Of a stretch of 64,000 nucleotides of DNA, positions 22,116 through 34,911 are shown one piece after another. This DNA is from Sanderia malayensis (taxonomy: Eukaryota; Cnidaria; Scyphozoa; Semaeostomeae; Pelagiidae). The translations under genes and the position numbers were made by a program. Positions within the stretch are counted from its first letter, which is position 1. Every line of letters begins with the position of its first letter. A model generated the notes under the pieces. It was not told the DNA's origin. It did no database searches and saw only the letters and a list, made by a program, of their open reading frames with translations. The stretch covers positions 558,001 through 622,000 of the forward strand of contig RQOL01000861.1 in NCBI GenBank assembly GCA_013076295.1, in the 5' to 3' direction.

Positions 22116-22560
22116 TTAATGGAATAAATTTACACAATAAATTGATTTGAATATTAGTTGATTTGATTTCACGCCATCCGTTTTCGCAGCATCATCTATT
22201 ATGTATTGGTTGGGCATGTTACAAATAAAAATTTTACCAGGCAACCCTATTTTTAGTCTGTCTGGAGAATAATCATTGGAAAATGTCTTTATGTATCCCA
22301 GGCATTTAGTCATGTCAGGAGCAAGAGTGGTTATAAGTCCTACTTTTGAGAGATATTTTCCCAGACTATAGCCAAACAAGTAATATTGCTGGGAGAAGGT
22401 GGAAGTGATAAACAGAACCATACACGATGGCTAGGAAACTAAAAGAAGCAATATGATCAACAGCACTACAAGAAATGACCACATAAACATTATATAGTCA
22501 TCATACCAGATTCCAGATATTTGGCTCCCAGTGCTGAGAAAATCCATCATTAATTTTCAT
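22116..22560 (-). CDS. Possible two-exon 3' end of an unidentified gene
   Basis: On the minus strand a 54-bp exon (22560-22507, DGFSQHWEPNIWNL) is bounded by an acceptor (TTTCAACCATTGTAG) and a GTATGA donor. After a 118-bp intron with acceptor CCACCTTCTCCCAG comes a terminal exon (22388-22116) encoding QYYLFGYSLGKYLSKVGLI, KCLGYIKTFSNDYSPDRLK, GLPGKIFICNMPNQYI and a stop. Codon use and splice sites look genuine, but I do not recognise the protein and found no further exons upstream. Could be a decayed element gene. Confidence 0.35.
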
Positions 22561-23377
22561 CTACAATGGTTGAAATCAACTGCTAAAAACATACATAACT
22601 GCCAAAAAAGGCTTCTTTAGATATTCACTCAACAAAACACATATACTCCACTTTTCACAATTTTCACCTTGGCCGATGAAGTATCTATCAAATGGTACAT
22701 TTATATAATGGCTTTTCTTTATGACACTATTGATTCTATTAAAGGCACTCTGAAATGATTAACAAAATGAGCATGACCTCATATATGAGTATGACCCCAT
22801 ATAACTGCAGCTTGTTGAGACTGGTTTTGTTTTTCCCATTTGACCAGATCCAGTCATCCACGTTCTTACATTGGAGGGGGCACAGCAGAATGATTTTTTA
22901 CACAACTAGGACTTTTTCTCTTTGAATTAAAATATATGGATAGTCTTAGTTTTCAAGCTCCTATAATTGTTATATTGTGTTTGAATCTTTAACTTTATTA
23001 TGTTAAAATCTCATTGGTAGCTTGAAATTTAATAGCATGGTTAAGTATAACTGTTGGGGAAAGGATGAGTATTTTCAATGTGGTACCTAATAAATTTTGG
23101 AATTTTTGGTTTTGGAAAGTGAAAAGTAGTATCATGGCTACATGTGCATGTAATTATCATTTTCGGTTGACAAGTTTTTTTAATTTGAAAACTGCCTACT
23201 TTGACAATGCATTACTTGCAAGCTACTAACTATTTTTACATTCTGTTTGTGCCATACCGATAAGCATGTGAAGTCTATTTACTTCAACGAACAATTTAAT
23301 TTTTTTCTATTTGGGGCATACATTTCTTAAATAAATTTTGTTCATATTTTAAGGTTGTCAGTATTCGCAGGGCCTTA
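22561..23377. other. AT-rich interval
   Basis: No gene recognised. Further exons of the minus-strand candidate would be expected here but none was identified. Confidence 0.4.
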
Positions 23378-23725
23378 CTCTTAGGTGCCTAATTGCCGGG
23401 GGTGGGGTCCCAATTAGTGGGGGGGTTGGATTTTTTGTTGAAAATTATTTGCCGGGGGGTCCCAATTAGCAGGGGGGTTGGATTTTTGTTGAATTTACTT
23501 CAACGTTTTTCTCCTTCCCCAGACTCAATTTTTATCCTATTTTGTCTATGCAAGACTGGTATCTATTTATTTTGTGATTTTGAACACTCTGATATGAATC
23601 TTCAATACGCGTCACTTACGCGAAGTTGAAAAATTTAATAAGCGGAGGGTCTTAATAAGAGCGGGGGGTTGGAAAAATTTTTCAAAAATTAATTGGCGGG
23701 GGGACGGCAATTAGGCACCTAAGAG
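23378..23725. mobile_element. TA-flanked miniature TIR element (TTAGGTGCCTAATTGCC family), copy 1
   Basis: Ends CTCTTAGGTGCCTAATTGCC and inverted GGCAATTAGGCACCTAAGAG, flanked by TA on both sides. The interior holds repeated GGGGTCCCAATTAG stretches. A second copy is at 55451-55777. Confidence 0.85.
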
Positions 23726-23769
23726 TAATAACAGCAATTTTATTGCTGAAAAGGCAACCTTGTCCAAAC

Positions 23770-24130
23770 TTTCAGGTTTTAAATTGAATTTATTTTCCTA
23801 GTTTCTGGAAATTCAACATTCAACAGGTGAAATTCCTCTCTAACATGGAAAAATATGCTTTTGACATAACTTTATTTTCTCGACTACTTCCACGAAAATT
23901 TCATGGAATGCTTCCACATTGAGATACAGACCTTTCAAGTTGTGGATATCTTTTCAGGCAAATACATAGAACCTTTATATCATCACAAACGATTCCATTG
24001 CTGCCCCGGAAGACTTCTGAAATTTGAAATTTTTAGCATTCCCTTTAAGATCATGAGCATCAAAAGTATTATTGTCGTATAAATTTAACATCACATCACT
24101 AATGTGAGAATTCCACTAAGGTTTTTTCTT
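23770..24130 (-). pseudogene. Harbinger transposase N-terminal remnant
   Basis: The minus strand is clearly related to the segment at 62880-63375 (shared blocks such as TCCACGAAAATTTCAT and GGAAGACTTCTG). That segment encodes an N-terminal Harbinger transposase-like region. Here the frame is more decayed: YDNNTFDAHDL and FQKSSGAAM can be read. It probably represents an internally deleted, non-autonomous element. Confidence 0.5.
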
Positions 24131-24550
24131 CAGGCAGTGTGATTGTGCCGTTTTTGCATAAAGTAGCTCCAAAAGGACACCTTTCTAATTTTTCGCTAAG
24201 GAAAGGTCCCATGTCTGGATGTATATTTTTTTCTTTATGATTTCTCCCAAGATTTTATGCAAGCTTTTAAAGTTAGGTCCAACAGCATTTTTGCAAATGG
24301 AACAGTGGATACTTAATCGGATTTTGGACTTCCCCTAATTTTTGGTTGATTTTTTAATCTTGCCTTTGAATATCTTACTCGCTTCCTTCTTGTTTCATAT
24401 CGTTTCCTACTCGTTTTATGTCGTTTCATAGCAACTGCGATAGCCGTTGGCAATTGTTTATGATATGCTGGTCGCAAAGTATCAATTTTGTTTTAAAAAT
24501 GAAGTAATTTGAAGTAATGTTATCTGAGTTCCTAATTGTGTTTCTAATAG

Positions 24551-27500
24551 GCTAGGTTTCCTTATTTTACTTGGGATTTTGCCGATGACCTTGAACAAAG
24601 ATTCAAGAAAACTTTGTATCATGGAGGTAAAAAAGCATGCATGGCTACAGTTTCTCCGGCTGCATTAACTGGTAAATACTATTACATTTAAATTCAATAC
24701 TTTATCTCACAAATTCTCTGCACAGTGCAGCCGAAGATTCCTTCAAGGTCATCCTTTAGAGGTCCAAGCCCAGATATTGCTGGAGCCACCAACTATAAAT
24801 GAAATTGTATGACAGCTGAAGGGGCTATCCATTACTTATTTTTAACTCAATTACTTTTACTTGCTAAAGAAATGTTTTCGATCTTAGCTTTCAGCTACAC
24901 GCAACTTACTCCAGGCTTTAAATCTTACCCCCTAACCCCACAACCAACTATAAGGCTATAAATAACTGCAGTCCAGTCCCGCTATTTCGAACTCGAACGG
25001 AAGTGAAAATTTGTTCGACATAGCGCGAGTTCGAGATATCCGGACTAAATTCACCCAAACTGAGAACGAGGGGAAATTGGAATCTGTTCGAGAAAGCGAG
25101 TTTTTCGAGAATATCGAGTTCGAGAAAGGCGAGGTTCAACTGTATATTGAAAGTTATTTTTAGCACAGGTTATTCAAGAATTTTCATTTAAAATCATCAA
25201 TATTTTTGTATTCAAAGAGAATTTAATGGATTAATTCTCATTAATTGTGATTTTCCTTATACGACCACTGTTTCATTTTCCCATTTGTAGACTTGGCTGT
25301 TTCTATCTATGTGTCTGCTGCTTCGTCACCTAAAAGGAAGTTAACTGCAGGTTACATTGGATCTGTAGCAAAGTAAATAATAATTTAAAAGTTACATTTT
25401 AACATTGCCGTCCACAATCCAAATGCATCAATAAACATTACTTTCTCTTTCAGACGATTTTCGATTAATCCATGCACAATGATGGTTGGACTTTTATACT
25501 GTGAAAGGCTACGGCAAATTAATCCTGATTACTTGAACAACATCTCGTCATCTGATTTGTTTGTTGTATCACTTGTGAGTAACATATTTGGTTATTCTGC
25601 TTGTTGAATATACGCGTAATGAGCTTAGTGAGCAAACGTTACAAACCATCTCATGCGAAATGGCGTCTAGAACTGGCTCAAGACCTGAGCAAGAAAATTT
25701 TCTTCAAAATATATAAACACGAAATGGGTTTTAATAATTCTTTGGTAGAAATATACTCAAAACTTTATAAATTTTCAATTGAAATTGCGATTTATAATAA
25801 TAGCATGAGAAAACTGCAAAGGACTGTATTAAAAAATTTCCAAAAAATTGTGGACATGGAGTAAGTAAATCGCCAATAATTATAATTTACGAAAGCACGC
25901 AAATTCTCCCTATGAACGGAAGATCTGTAAACTTTCATGTACGTTTTTTCACACTTTAGCGGTGAAGATTCAAGTTTTCGTTTTGCACTTCGGAAGCACA
26001 TGTTTTGTTCTTTAAAATCCATCGTGGGTTTTTAAAAATAACATTTGGGTTGACTTCAAGAAATATTAAAGTGCTAATGCAACGAAATTTGACATATCGA
26101 TTTTTTTATTTTAAATGAAAGCCAAAGATGTACTGACCAGTTTGATGCAATTTTCACGTGCGTCTGACAAGTATTAGTTGCTTTAATTTCACCTTGAATC
26201 AGGCCACCTTTTGCGAAAAATATCGCAACGCTGTGACGCCACAGTGATGACCCAAAATATGTTTCCCAATGGAAGTCAGTGGATTTTTTCGAACGTCGTC
26301 TGGTTTTTTTTTAATAGCTCCACTCAGGGTGGGAATATTTATGCTCCGGCTGAAGCACCATAAGGGCGAATCTTTTAGCCGTCGTTCTGAAAACAATTTG
26401 TGTCATTTTGTTCAAAGTTCGAGACACAATTTAAGTTTGGAAATGGGTACCTCCGAAAAAATGTGACGTCATTCCACGTCGTCATTGTTGCTTCGATTTG
26501 CTGTGGAACGACACGGCCCTGATTCGGCTTATCCCAGGTCTCATTTTTTGTAATAACTTAATTTAACTTAAAATTACAGACATTGAATTATTTTTAGAAA
26601 CTTCAGAAATTAAAATTCCTTCGATATCCCCCCAAAAAGCTCAAATCTTCTGACATTTGTTCTGGTCGGCTCGGGCCTAACCACTACGGGCGATGAGTGC
26701 TTAGGCCCGAGTAAAGAAACCGGGAGTTACACTTTGGTTTACGAGCTTGTTTACTGCATCTATTGCAGGAATAGCGTTTGATTTTAGCTTTAATCTCATC
26801 TTTAAGATCTTTCCCAATATCTCTCTTTACTTCAAAGCAAAAATGAGAGCTATAATGAACAAAATCCTCCTATCCTGCTCGGTGGGTGCGAATGATGTCT
26901 GTCTCCTGAACTCCTTAAAAATACCTTGTTGTTCTGTTTGATTGGTTTTGAAATACTAACAGCAACATTATGAAACGATACAATACAATTACACGTACAA
27001 TTGTCTCCGTTACGTATCTCTACGACATGTAAATAGTTCTATGATTTATTTGCTCCCGAGATACCCGTCATGTGTGTGCTCGCTCACAGCTCGTCATGTC
27101 GAATTTCAATAGAGAAGCCTGCTTGACGTTGCAGACACAACGTTTGATGACATCACAGTGATGTTCTGTTTTCGCATGAAAAAGGTCAAAATTGCCTACT
27201 TTGAAGGTTAATAGAGAAAAAAGTATACATGATTTGAAAATTTTATTTGCGCCACGTTAATCAGTGCATTGAAATCTATAGATTTTTGAAATAAAAACAC
27301 CATGCAAAAAATTCGTTGCATTAGCACTTTAAGCTCTTTCAAATTATATCAAATTATGATTTTTGAAGAAAACTAATAAGTATTCATGTCGGGCGTTTTC
27401 TTGTTGCGTTTAACCTTGTTTCTGTTCTGGAAAAACAAATACGGAAAATAGTTCCTGTCCAATCACATTTCTAAAATTATAAAGAACAATTTAATTCTTC

Positions 27501-29573
27501 ACCACCAAATGGCAAAACAGTTATAAGAAATATTTTTAGATTTTTGAAAATTTTGAGCGTTTTCTTTTCAACGAAAGAGATCTTGCGAGGTTTGCATCAA
27601 AAAAGTTACAATCATTGGCACTCTACTAACTCCACTTGAAGAATATTTCGTGAAAGATTTTTATGGTACTCCTGTGCAGTTTTCTTTTGTTATTATTATA
27701 AAACCATACAATAACGCTTAAAATTTGTTCTTATTAAAAAATGTATGGAAGTTTGAGTAAGTTCCTTCCAAAGAAATTTATTATTGAAGCCCTTTTGATG
27801 TCTATACTTTGCGATGTAAATTTTCTTGCTCAGGCCTTGGGCTATTTTGCAACAAGTAGTGCGTGACTTTTGGTCGTCAAGTAGGTACTAGAAGAATATT
27901 TTAGATGACATGTTGCAATTGTAGATTTGATGTTGTCATTGACTCTTTCTTGTCCATTTTTAAGATAATCAGTTCAAAATTTCTAAATGATGAAGGGGAA
28001 GATAATGAAATTTTCAATGGCGAATGGGCTGAAGCCGGTGGGTAATTGGCTGAGTAATATGTGAGGCAGGCAAAAGACTTTAACCACTTTTCATCCTTTA
28101 GTTATTACGTAGCTTCCATATTTACAATACCACAGAGCTTTCTGGCTGATTTTGTATCCACTCCTACTGATTCTTATTTACTGACTAACATTTTTTTATT
28201 CCCTTCTTATAGCTTTCTTTATTCTCTGGATTCCTAAATAATAATCAACTTAAAGTCAAGTAATTTTAATTTCTCTATCAAAAGTTTTTACTAAACATGC
28301 AAATCATTTTGTGGCAGGTGGATTGGCTATAGGTACAGTGAATCGGTTAGAACGAGAATTTCTTCATGCTATTGTAAGTACTTCTTAAGTAAAAGTTAAG
28401 TTTCCACGAGGCAGCTACAATAAATTTCTTTCATTGTCTTATTATAATGCACTTTATCCCATACACTTTTTCAGCAATGGAAAGTCCATGTCGGTCCTCA
28501 AGAGTTTCTACTTTACTGTAGCAAGCTAGAAACACAGTAAGTGACAATTTCTCTTAGTTCCTATTTTAACATTGCAATTTTAAAAGCGTTGATTTAAATA
28601 AAGGTCATTGATAATGTAGATTTTTCATCAAATTTTTTTTGCGCAGGATTGCTATGAAACATGGGTTATTACGTGGCTGGTTTTCTTATACTGACCTTAC
28701 TCGGATTCTTTCCCAAATGCACTATTTGGAGACAATGAGAAATGCTATTAACAGCGGTCTACAGGTATATTTCAATACAATGCAATTCCTATCAATAAAG
28801 CCAATTGTTGATATTTCTAGGATTTGAGTATCAACTTTCAGACTACTATATGAAGCTGTCATGACTTGTTTTTTGGATAATACATAATGCTTGTCACTTG
28901 TGCATATTTTTGTCAGGTTGTTGTTGGTTGCACTCTGATGTATGGCCTCTCACTTGGTGTTATATTGAGTTCTGCTGTGTGTCTAAATACATCATTGGCC
29001 AAGACGTCATTACCAAACACCCAAGATGTTTTACATCCATATACCGAGCGAACAATTACAAGAGCAAGATCAACAGAACAAGTCAACACAACCAGTAACT
29101 ATGTCATGAATACAATGGCAGATCTTGAAGCCCATTCCAACAACAAGACGTCTGTTCAATATAGGTCTCTTGTCATTGGAGATCAAGCATTTATTTCTAC
29201 AAATGGTAAAGATACCATGACAACTAGGAGCAACAATTCCTTCAGGTTTTTAAAGGACAAACTTGACCAAAATGACAGAAAATTGAACACATTCATTGAG
29301 TTGATTGAGAATTATCATTGTGGTATGGGAACTTTACTTCGCGATGCATCTACAATCACAGAGAGGCAATGCAATGTACCTTCTATTTTGGCTCGACCAA
29401 AGTTCCAAAACAATACCACCAACCAATCACATCCATCATGGAGACGTGCAAATATGCTGCCTGGTGACACTTGTTTTTTCAAGAAGTTGTCAGGAGGCCC
29501 AGCATATGGTTTTGGAAGAGTTCCATTAGATGGTGTTGGCGAATCCGAATATTCTTTTTTGGTACATCATTAA
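24551..29573 (+). CDS. CNPPD1: CNPPD1-like protein (cyclin Pas1/PHO80 domain-containing 1)
   Basis: Eight exons were resolved with GT-AG junctions and consistent phase: 24551-24671, 25291-25372, 25454-25574, 27965-28037, 28318-28373, 28475-28536, 28647-28764 and 28917-29573 (430 codons including the stop). The cyclin-like core contains AVSIYVSAASSPKRKL, INPCTMMVGLLYCERLRQIN, PDYLNNISSSDLFVVSL, SSKFLNDEGEDNEIFNGEWA, GLAIGTVNRLEREFLHAI and GWFSYTDLTRIL, all collinear with vertebrate CNPPD1. A hydrophobic segment (VVVGCTLMYGLSLGVILSSA) follows the cyclin fold at the same place as in the human protein, giving a predicted single-pass membrane protein. The C-terminal 190 residues are polar and poorly conserved. 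PHO80-type cyclins partner cyclin-dependent kinases, but the role of CNPPD1 is not well established. The first exon with the start codon was not found upstream of 24551. Introns hold a pogo-like fragment and a TTAA element. Confidence 0.9.
24969..25142. mobile_element. pogo/Tigger-like miniature element in CNPPD1 intron
   Basis: The right end GGCGAGGTTCAACTG is followed by TA, and the left end CAGTCCAGTCCCGC is its imperfect inverse. The interior has several TTCGA stretches, as usual in Tigger-type ends. The left TA has decayed. Confidence 0.6.
26070..27328. mobile_element. TTAA-flanked TIR element in CNPPD1 intron
   Basis: Ends AGTGCTAATGCAACGAA and inverted TTCGTTGCATTAGCACT, with TTAA at 26066-26069 and 27329-27332. 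It accounts for about half of the longest CNPPD1 intron. No transposase. Small frames inside it are chance. Confidence 0.8.
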
Positions 29574-30338
29574 AGTATTTACATGGCAGTTTGTCATCTA
29601 TCTTGTGCCATCATTCGTGGAACAATTTAACTTTGATTTTACTTCTTGCATTCGAACACACATTAGTAATATGGGACAGTTTCTTTTTTATTGGCCTGTC
29701 TTTTGATTGTAGTTGGAAGATTTTTTCTAATTAAGTCCTGCGATACTTAGAGTTTGAAGCGGGAAAGCATACAATTGAGGTTTCGATTGTTTTATTCAAT
29801 TATATCTAAGATTTCTGCAAGTTTTATCGCGCATATCCTTTCTCCTCTCCCAACTCCAAACAACGTTTTCTGGAAAAATTGCCTTATAGAATGTCGACAA
29901 ATTTCAACATTTTTGAACGATGATCACAGGGGTCTGCTTGAGAGAACATGGTTTTTAGGGGAGTGGGGTTTGAACAGTGTTTTCTTTTGTAATGTGTCCC
30001 AACGACCTTTGTCTCGTTGTCTGGAATGCAATTCGAAGAATGAATGGTATTGAGGCACAATCCCGGCTGGTGAGAGGTTTTCCGAAGCACTGGCTTCAAT
30101 GTTGTAAAGGTTTTTGACGTAATTTGAATATGTGTTCAGTTTTTCCTTTTGCGTGGGTGCTTCTAAGCAATTGTTTTTACGTAGACTAGAATTGAAGTTG
30201 TGTACATGGAAAAGGAAAATCTTCGGTTTTATATCAAGTCGCGCTGTATTTCAAGTAACACAGTTTTTTGCTGAAGATTATAGAACTCAACGTGCTTATA
30301 TTGCTTATATTGCTCGCTTAAACTGGGTCGTTAACACA
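29574..30338. other. CNPPD1 downstream region
   Basis: Probably includes the CNPPD1 3' untranslated region. I see no clear additional gene; the frames at 29754-30053 and 30132-30368 have no recognisable domain. Confidence 0.35.
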
Positions 30339-30535
30339 AAGTTCGAATTACAGAGGTTTTTTCTTTGAGGGGACAAAAATAATTGGTCGAATTACAGAAA
30401 GTTCGAATTACAGAGGTTGGAATTATAGAGGTTTTTTTATAAGGGTTTGTTAGGAATTTTTCAAGGGACCACAGAATTTGGTTCGAATTAGTAAAAGTTC
30501 GAATTACACGAGTTCGAATTAGACAGAGTTGACTG
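30339..30535. mobile_element. 3' end of a pogo/Tigger-like element
   Basis: Nearly identical to about 49046-49243, including repeated TTCGAATTACAG motifs and the terminal AGACAGAGTTGACTG followed by TA. The left part of the element is missing here. Confidence 0.75.
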
Positions 30536-30839
30536 TATTGCTTATATCGACTTGCCGCAAATAAAATTTTAAAATATTTTGTTTTTTTTAGTCATTCTCA
30601 CCGTCAAAATAAGGAATTTGGAGACATTTTTGAAGAAATAAAGATGTAGACAGGGAAATTACTACAACCATCTAGCAAACTGCCCAACCCTAAATTTTAT
30701 TTCAGAGTCGGGTTTTCCATGTTGAAAAGTGTCTAAAACTGCCAGGGGCCATTTCGGGCATGGCCCGATATTCACGTGATTCATGACCACACCAACCCAC
30801 GGTCTGAAAATATTTTTTTTGGACTTTTCGAAAAAATTT

Positions 30840-30960
30840 TCACCAATGTATAGTGTATCATAAAGCAAGAAAGAAATTATAAAACACTTACTATTTTTCT
30901 CTCGCCATTCGGGGGGGGGGGTATAGCATCTCAAAGTCTGTGTTGTTGTTGTTGTTGTTG
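30840..30960. repeat. Dispersed repeat shared with about 57715-57830 (inverted)
   Basis: CAATGTATAGTGTATCATAA, TTATAAAACACTT and the following TTTTCTCTC...GTTGTTGTTG occur inverted near 57715-57830. The run of G at 30910 and the GTT microsatellite lie at the same relative positions. Element type unknown. Confidence 0.6.
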
Positions 30961-31180
30961 CATTTTCATTTGCAATTGAATCTCACACTACAGGATTTTA
31001 CTAGGGTCTATGCTTGGCAGATTGTCAATTAATTATTTGTAATGTCATGAGAACTAAATGGTTATGACACTTTCTCAGTTTGACCTTGTTTAGTATTGAA
31101 AAGGAGTTGTTAGTGTAGCGTGGCGATGAAACAGATGTTCAAATAAGAAAGACACAAGATGTTGCCTGTTCAAGCTTTAA

Positions 31181-32282
31181 AGGGCTTATGCAGCCAAAAA
31201 TGACCTATCGTTTTTTTGCTGAAATGGAGAGAAAAAGATCTGAGTATCACTATGAACCTATTTTGAGTGTTTTCTGATGAGTATAAGTATGTTTTATTTA
31301 AGCTCAAACCCACCCATGTCTGTAGAAAGGCGTGACGTCACAGTGATGACACAAGAATCGAGTTCCCATGGGGTTTGTATGGGAAATTTCGACCTCGCGT
31401 CACAATTTTTTTAATAACTTGAGATAGCGCAAAGCGATTTTGGTTCTCTCACCAGTGGCAAAAATACCGATGTTTTTCTCACATTATGAGCTGATTTCCG
31501 TTGCTTTTGATCAAAAGTGGGATTTATAACAAATTTTTGAAAAAAATAAAATTTTCGTGATTTTGGTTTTCTGTGACGTCACATTGAACCAAGTTATTGT
31601 TCTCTGCACAAGAAACGCAGACGCGAGAAACAGTATGAGACTGGAAGTGAAACTTGCCATTTATTTCAAAATGTCGGATAGCTGTGATTATACCAGTTCT
31701 AGCTTGGACAACGAACCAAACAAAACAAGAAGTAGTCCTAATAGCAGCGAACAAGACGAAGACTATTCTGTAGTTATTTTGCATGTTTAAAGCGCGTACG
31801 AAAGGGAGCCCCTCGCAAGCAGACCTGGAGTCGACTACGGCAATGAAGATTCTACTTGTGACGGCCTATCCCTTCAAGACATTGATGTCCGCTTTGAAAA
31901 TAGAAGTTCTGTTGATGAATAGTTAGTGTATATTGTCATTGAGAAGTCCACGGCAGTTATTAAACTTCATTTTATTACAGTACAGTCATTCCAATTTTAT
32001 TCATCTGCAAGGCCCAAGAGAGCACCGCTGTGACTGTTGTCGAAAATTTTCACTCCGATCAGCTTTTTGTTGACCGCGGTTCGCAGGGCGTCTGCTGAGA
32101 TCGCGCATCACTGTGATGTCACAGTTTCTACAACAAGTTGTCCAAAATGCTCACTTTGGCAATGAATAACTCAGAAACTACAAAATATTTTGAAATTCTA
32201 TTTGCGGGATGCTTCTAAGCACGTTAAATTCTCTCCATTTCAGCAAAAAAAATGATAGGTCATTTTTGGCTGCATAAGCCCT
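31181..32282. mobile_element. TTAA-flanked TIR element (AGGGCTTATGCAGCC family)
   Basis: Ends AGGGCTTATGCAGCCAAAAA and the inverse, with TTAA at 31177-31180 and 32283-32286. 1.1 kb, non-coding. The inner arms also match (GTGACGTCACAGTGATG near 31332, ATCACTGTGATGTCACAG near 32107). Confidence 0.8.
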
Positions 32283-32313
32283 TTAATCACCAACTGAATA
32301 AATTACACATTAA

Positions 32314-34908
32314 GGGCCCATATACACGAGCACCTTAAATCTGCCTAAAACAGTAGGGTGCAGCGTAAGGAGGTGTGAATTCCAGACTGTCTGTCCTTAT
32401 TTTGCTCATCAAAATAAGCAACACATGTCAGTTTTCTTAATCAGTGATGACTGGTGATATCATAACTCTTTGATAAACTACCTGGGCAGTTTAGTTGAAT
32501 TGAACGATAGTTTGAATTAGTGTCTGATAGTGAATAGGGCTGTTTCAGCTGACGTCACACGGGCTTGTCACGTGACCCTTTGGTGGCACGTGGCACTGGT
32601 GGGCAAAAAGACAATATTCGCCATTGATGTTGTATGCAATGGCGAACTGAGTAATCTTCTTTGCGGAGTTTTGTGCACATTTTACTGAAGTAAACGCGAT
32701 ATTTTGTCTTAGCTAAGTTATTTGTTTTCAATTTCAATAATGGCCAATAGCTGTGTTATGATAGAATATGCGGATCGGCAAATAAAGGGAATTTACTTGA
32801 GCTTCTTGCTGCGGCCTAACATGGGCCTAACTGAAGGCCCTCTCCGAGAGACTTTAGTTGGCAGTAATTTGAAGAAGTAATTATAATTAAGCTCCGCAAA
32901 GAAGCGTAAGAGGCCGTGGAATACATGCTTTAAATTGTAAGTATCGATTTATTGCTTTATACTGCAGATTATTTCTGTTATATAAACTTATTTTGCATCT
33001 TGGCGTAATAGGCCCGTTATTGAGGCGCACGTATACTGAAGTTTTGATTTTATCTTTCAAAGGTGTTGCATCCACTGATAAATGCAGTCCAGTTTACTTT
33101 TCTTTACTTCAAATGGGATAATCATGTTGAGGATTTTGGTTATTGAAATGTTCTTACACTTCACACATGGACTGTCTTGTCTACAAAGTTTGACAAGATC
33201 AGAGAATTCTAGATGCATCATAATCAGATCAATTGTCTAAGAAAAATGAGATTATTTCAAAACATCAAAGATTTGCTAAGATGCAGATCTAAAGTTTGTG
33301 CTCTAATTGGAATTTTACCAACTGGTACCATTGTATTCCTATCCAAAGTCTTTGTCAAAAGCATTTCAGACATGGTTGTAAAATAGAAAAACAGCTGCTT
33401 GGAACTCATGGAGTACTTCATTGGCAATATCATATTTGGATGTACTTCATTGGCAATATCATAAGCCAAAATGAAGTATAAACCAGTTGACTAAAAGTGA
33501 GAGCTCTATGCTGAAGGAGCAATTGGTTGCATCAATAATACTGGTACCATTGAGATGCAGTTGAAAATGATGCCTAATTCTGACAACAAACTGTGATGCA
33601 CATCTACTGCTGATGTAGTCCTTCAATTGGCCTTGCTTGGTATTGATGTTCTGAAATGATTGCTAAATGGACAAGGACACTGCTCTTTAAAATCCTCAAC
33701 TAAAGTCAATGGCTTTTGCTTATAAAAAGCAATATGGGCTTTTCTTCGTTCTGTGTGTGCATGGGTGCAATTTGTTGGTTCTCAGTGATCACATATCTAT
33801 GACAAAAAAGGAAAAATAGTTATGTTCTTTTTTTAACAATTTAAAGGAGATACGGGCCTACAGCCTAACATGCTCACTTCACTGATGATAGACTTGCTCG
33901 ATCAGACTTTGCAATGTTTAGACTCAAACATAATTATATTCAATATAAAATTATATCTATAATGAATTTTTATATATTGAAAAGTGCATTTACCAGTTGT
34001 ATGTCTCAAGTGATTTATAGGTCTTTAATTCTTTCTTCTCCCAAAGGTACCAAGCGAGGGGCCAGGCCACGGGCGTCTTACCAGATGAAAATATTTGTCG
34101 TAAAATCTTATATTAGGCCATCTCCTTGGTTTTTTAACACGCCATTTAATTAAAAACATGTATCCGGCAACGACTTATACTTTAATTATTTTAAATATCT
34201 TCGTTTTGCAATGAAATACGGACTTTTGTAGTGAAAAGACGCAGTTTTCACTATTGCCGCAGTCGCCATTTCAGTTCTTTTGCCCACCAGCGCGATGCGC
34301 ATGCGCGAAAAATGGGCCTTGTTATTGTTTACTGAAACAGCCCTATACCTGAATACTTGCAAAAGCTCTACTAATGCTTTCTATAAATTGTCTTATATTA
34401 AAATGGCAAGCTACAGACGTATGGTTCATCAAGCATTGCCTGCCTATGAACAAACAGCAATGCCTGAAGATTCGGAATATAGGCTGCTGCAGCAAAATGC
34501 AGTACTCTTTGCAGTGAACGCTGGAGAGATTTTGCTCCAAAAGATATACAGACATTAATAGCAGCAAAAAATTCTTCCTCCGACATTATTATATTTTCGT
34601 AAACAGATAAACAGAAACTTCCAGATGACCTTTGTTATTAGTCAAGAAAAAGTTTGAATAAACCGCGCGTTGTTGTGAAATTGAGATGATGCTAATCTCC
34701 GATGACAGGGATCAACGAGAAAACAATGCTGCCTTAAAATAAGGGAACCTCGAGAGCACCCCTTATTTTATTGGCCGGTCTTTTTCATCCTTACGTGTGA
34801 AACGAATAAGGCAGACCTTGCAAGGGAGACCATATACACGGGCAACCGGAGTGCTAATTACCTTAATCCCTAAAAGAATGTCCTTATTTTGCTCGTGTAT
34901 ATGGGCCC
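32314..34908. mobile_element. TIR element with TAA flanks, left of a tandem pair
   Basis: Ends GGGCCCATATACACGAGC and inverse GCTCGTGTATATGGGCCC. TAA flanks at 32311-32313 and 34909-34911; the right TAA is shared with the next element. It contains a further TA-flanked element (32537-34343). A 3-bp TAA duplication suggests the PIF/Harbinger group. Confidence 0.7.
32537..34343. mobile_element. TA-flanked TIR element nested in the previous one
   Basis: Ends GGGCTGTTTCAG (32537) and CTGAAACAGCCC (34343), each bordered by TA. 1.8 kb without a recognised transposase; the frames inside have no known domain. A TA target fits the Tc1/mariner/pogo group. Confidence 0.65.
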
Positions 34909-34911
34909 TAA

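Noticed and set aside
25601..25864. 87-codon frame inside CNPPD1
   Set aside because: Lies in the intron between exons ending 25574 and starting 27965; AT-rich, no domain.
34403..34558. Small frame MASYRRMVHQALPAYEQ...
   Set aside because: Considered as an exon because of its ordinary codon use, but it lies inside a TIR element and has no recognised family or splice signals.
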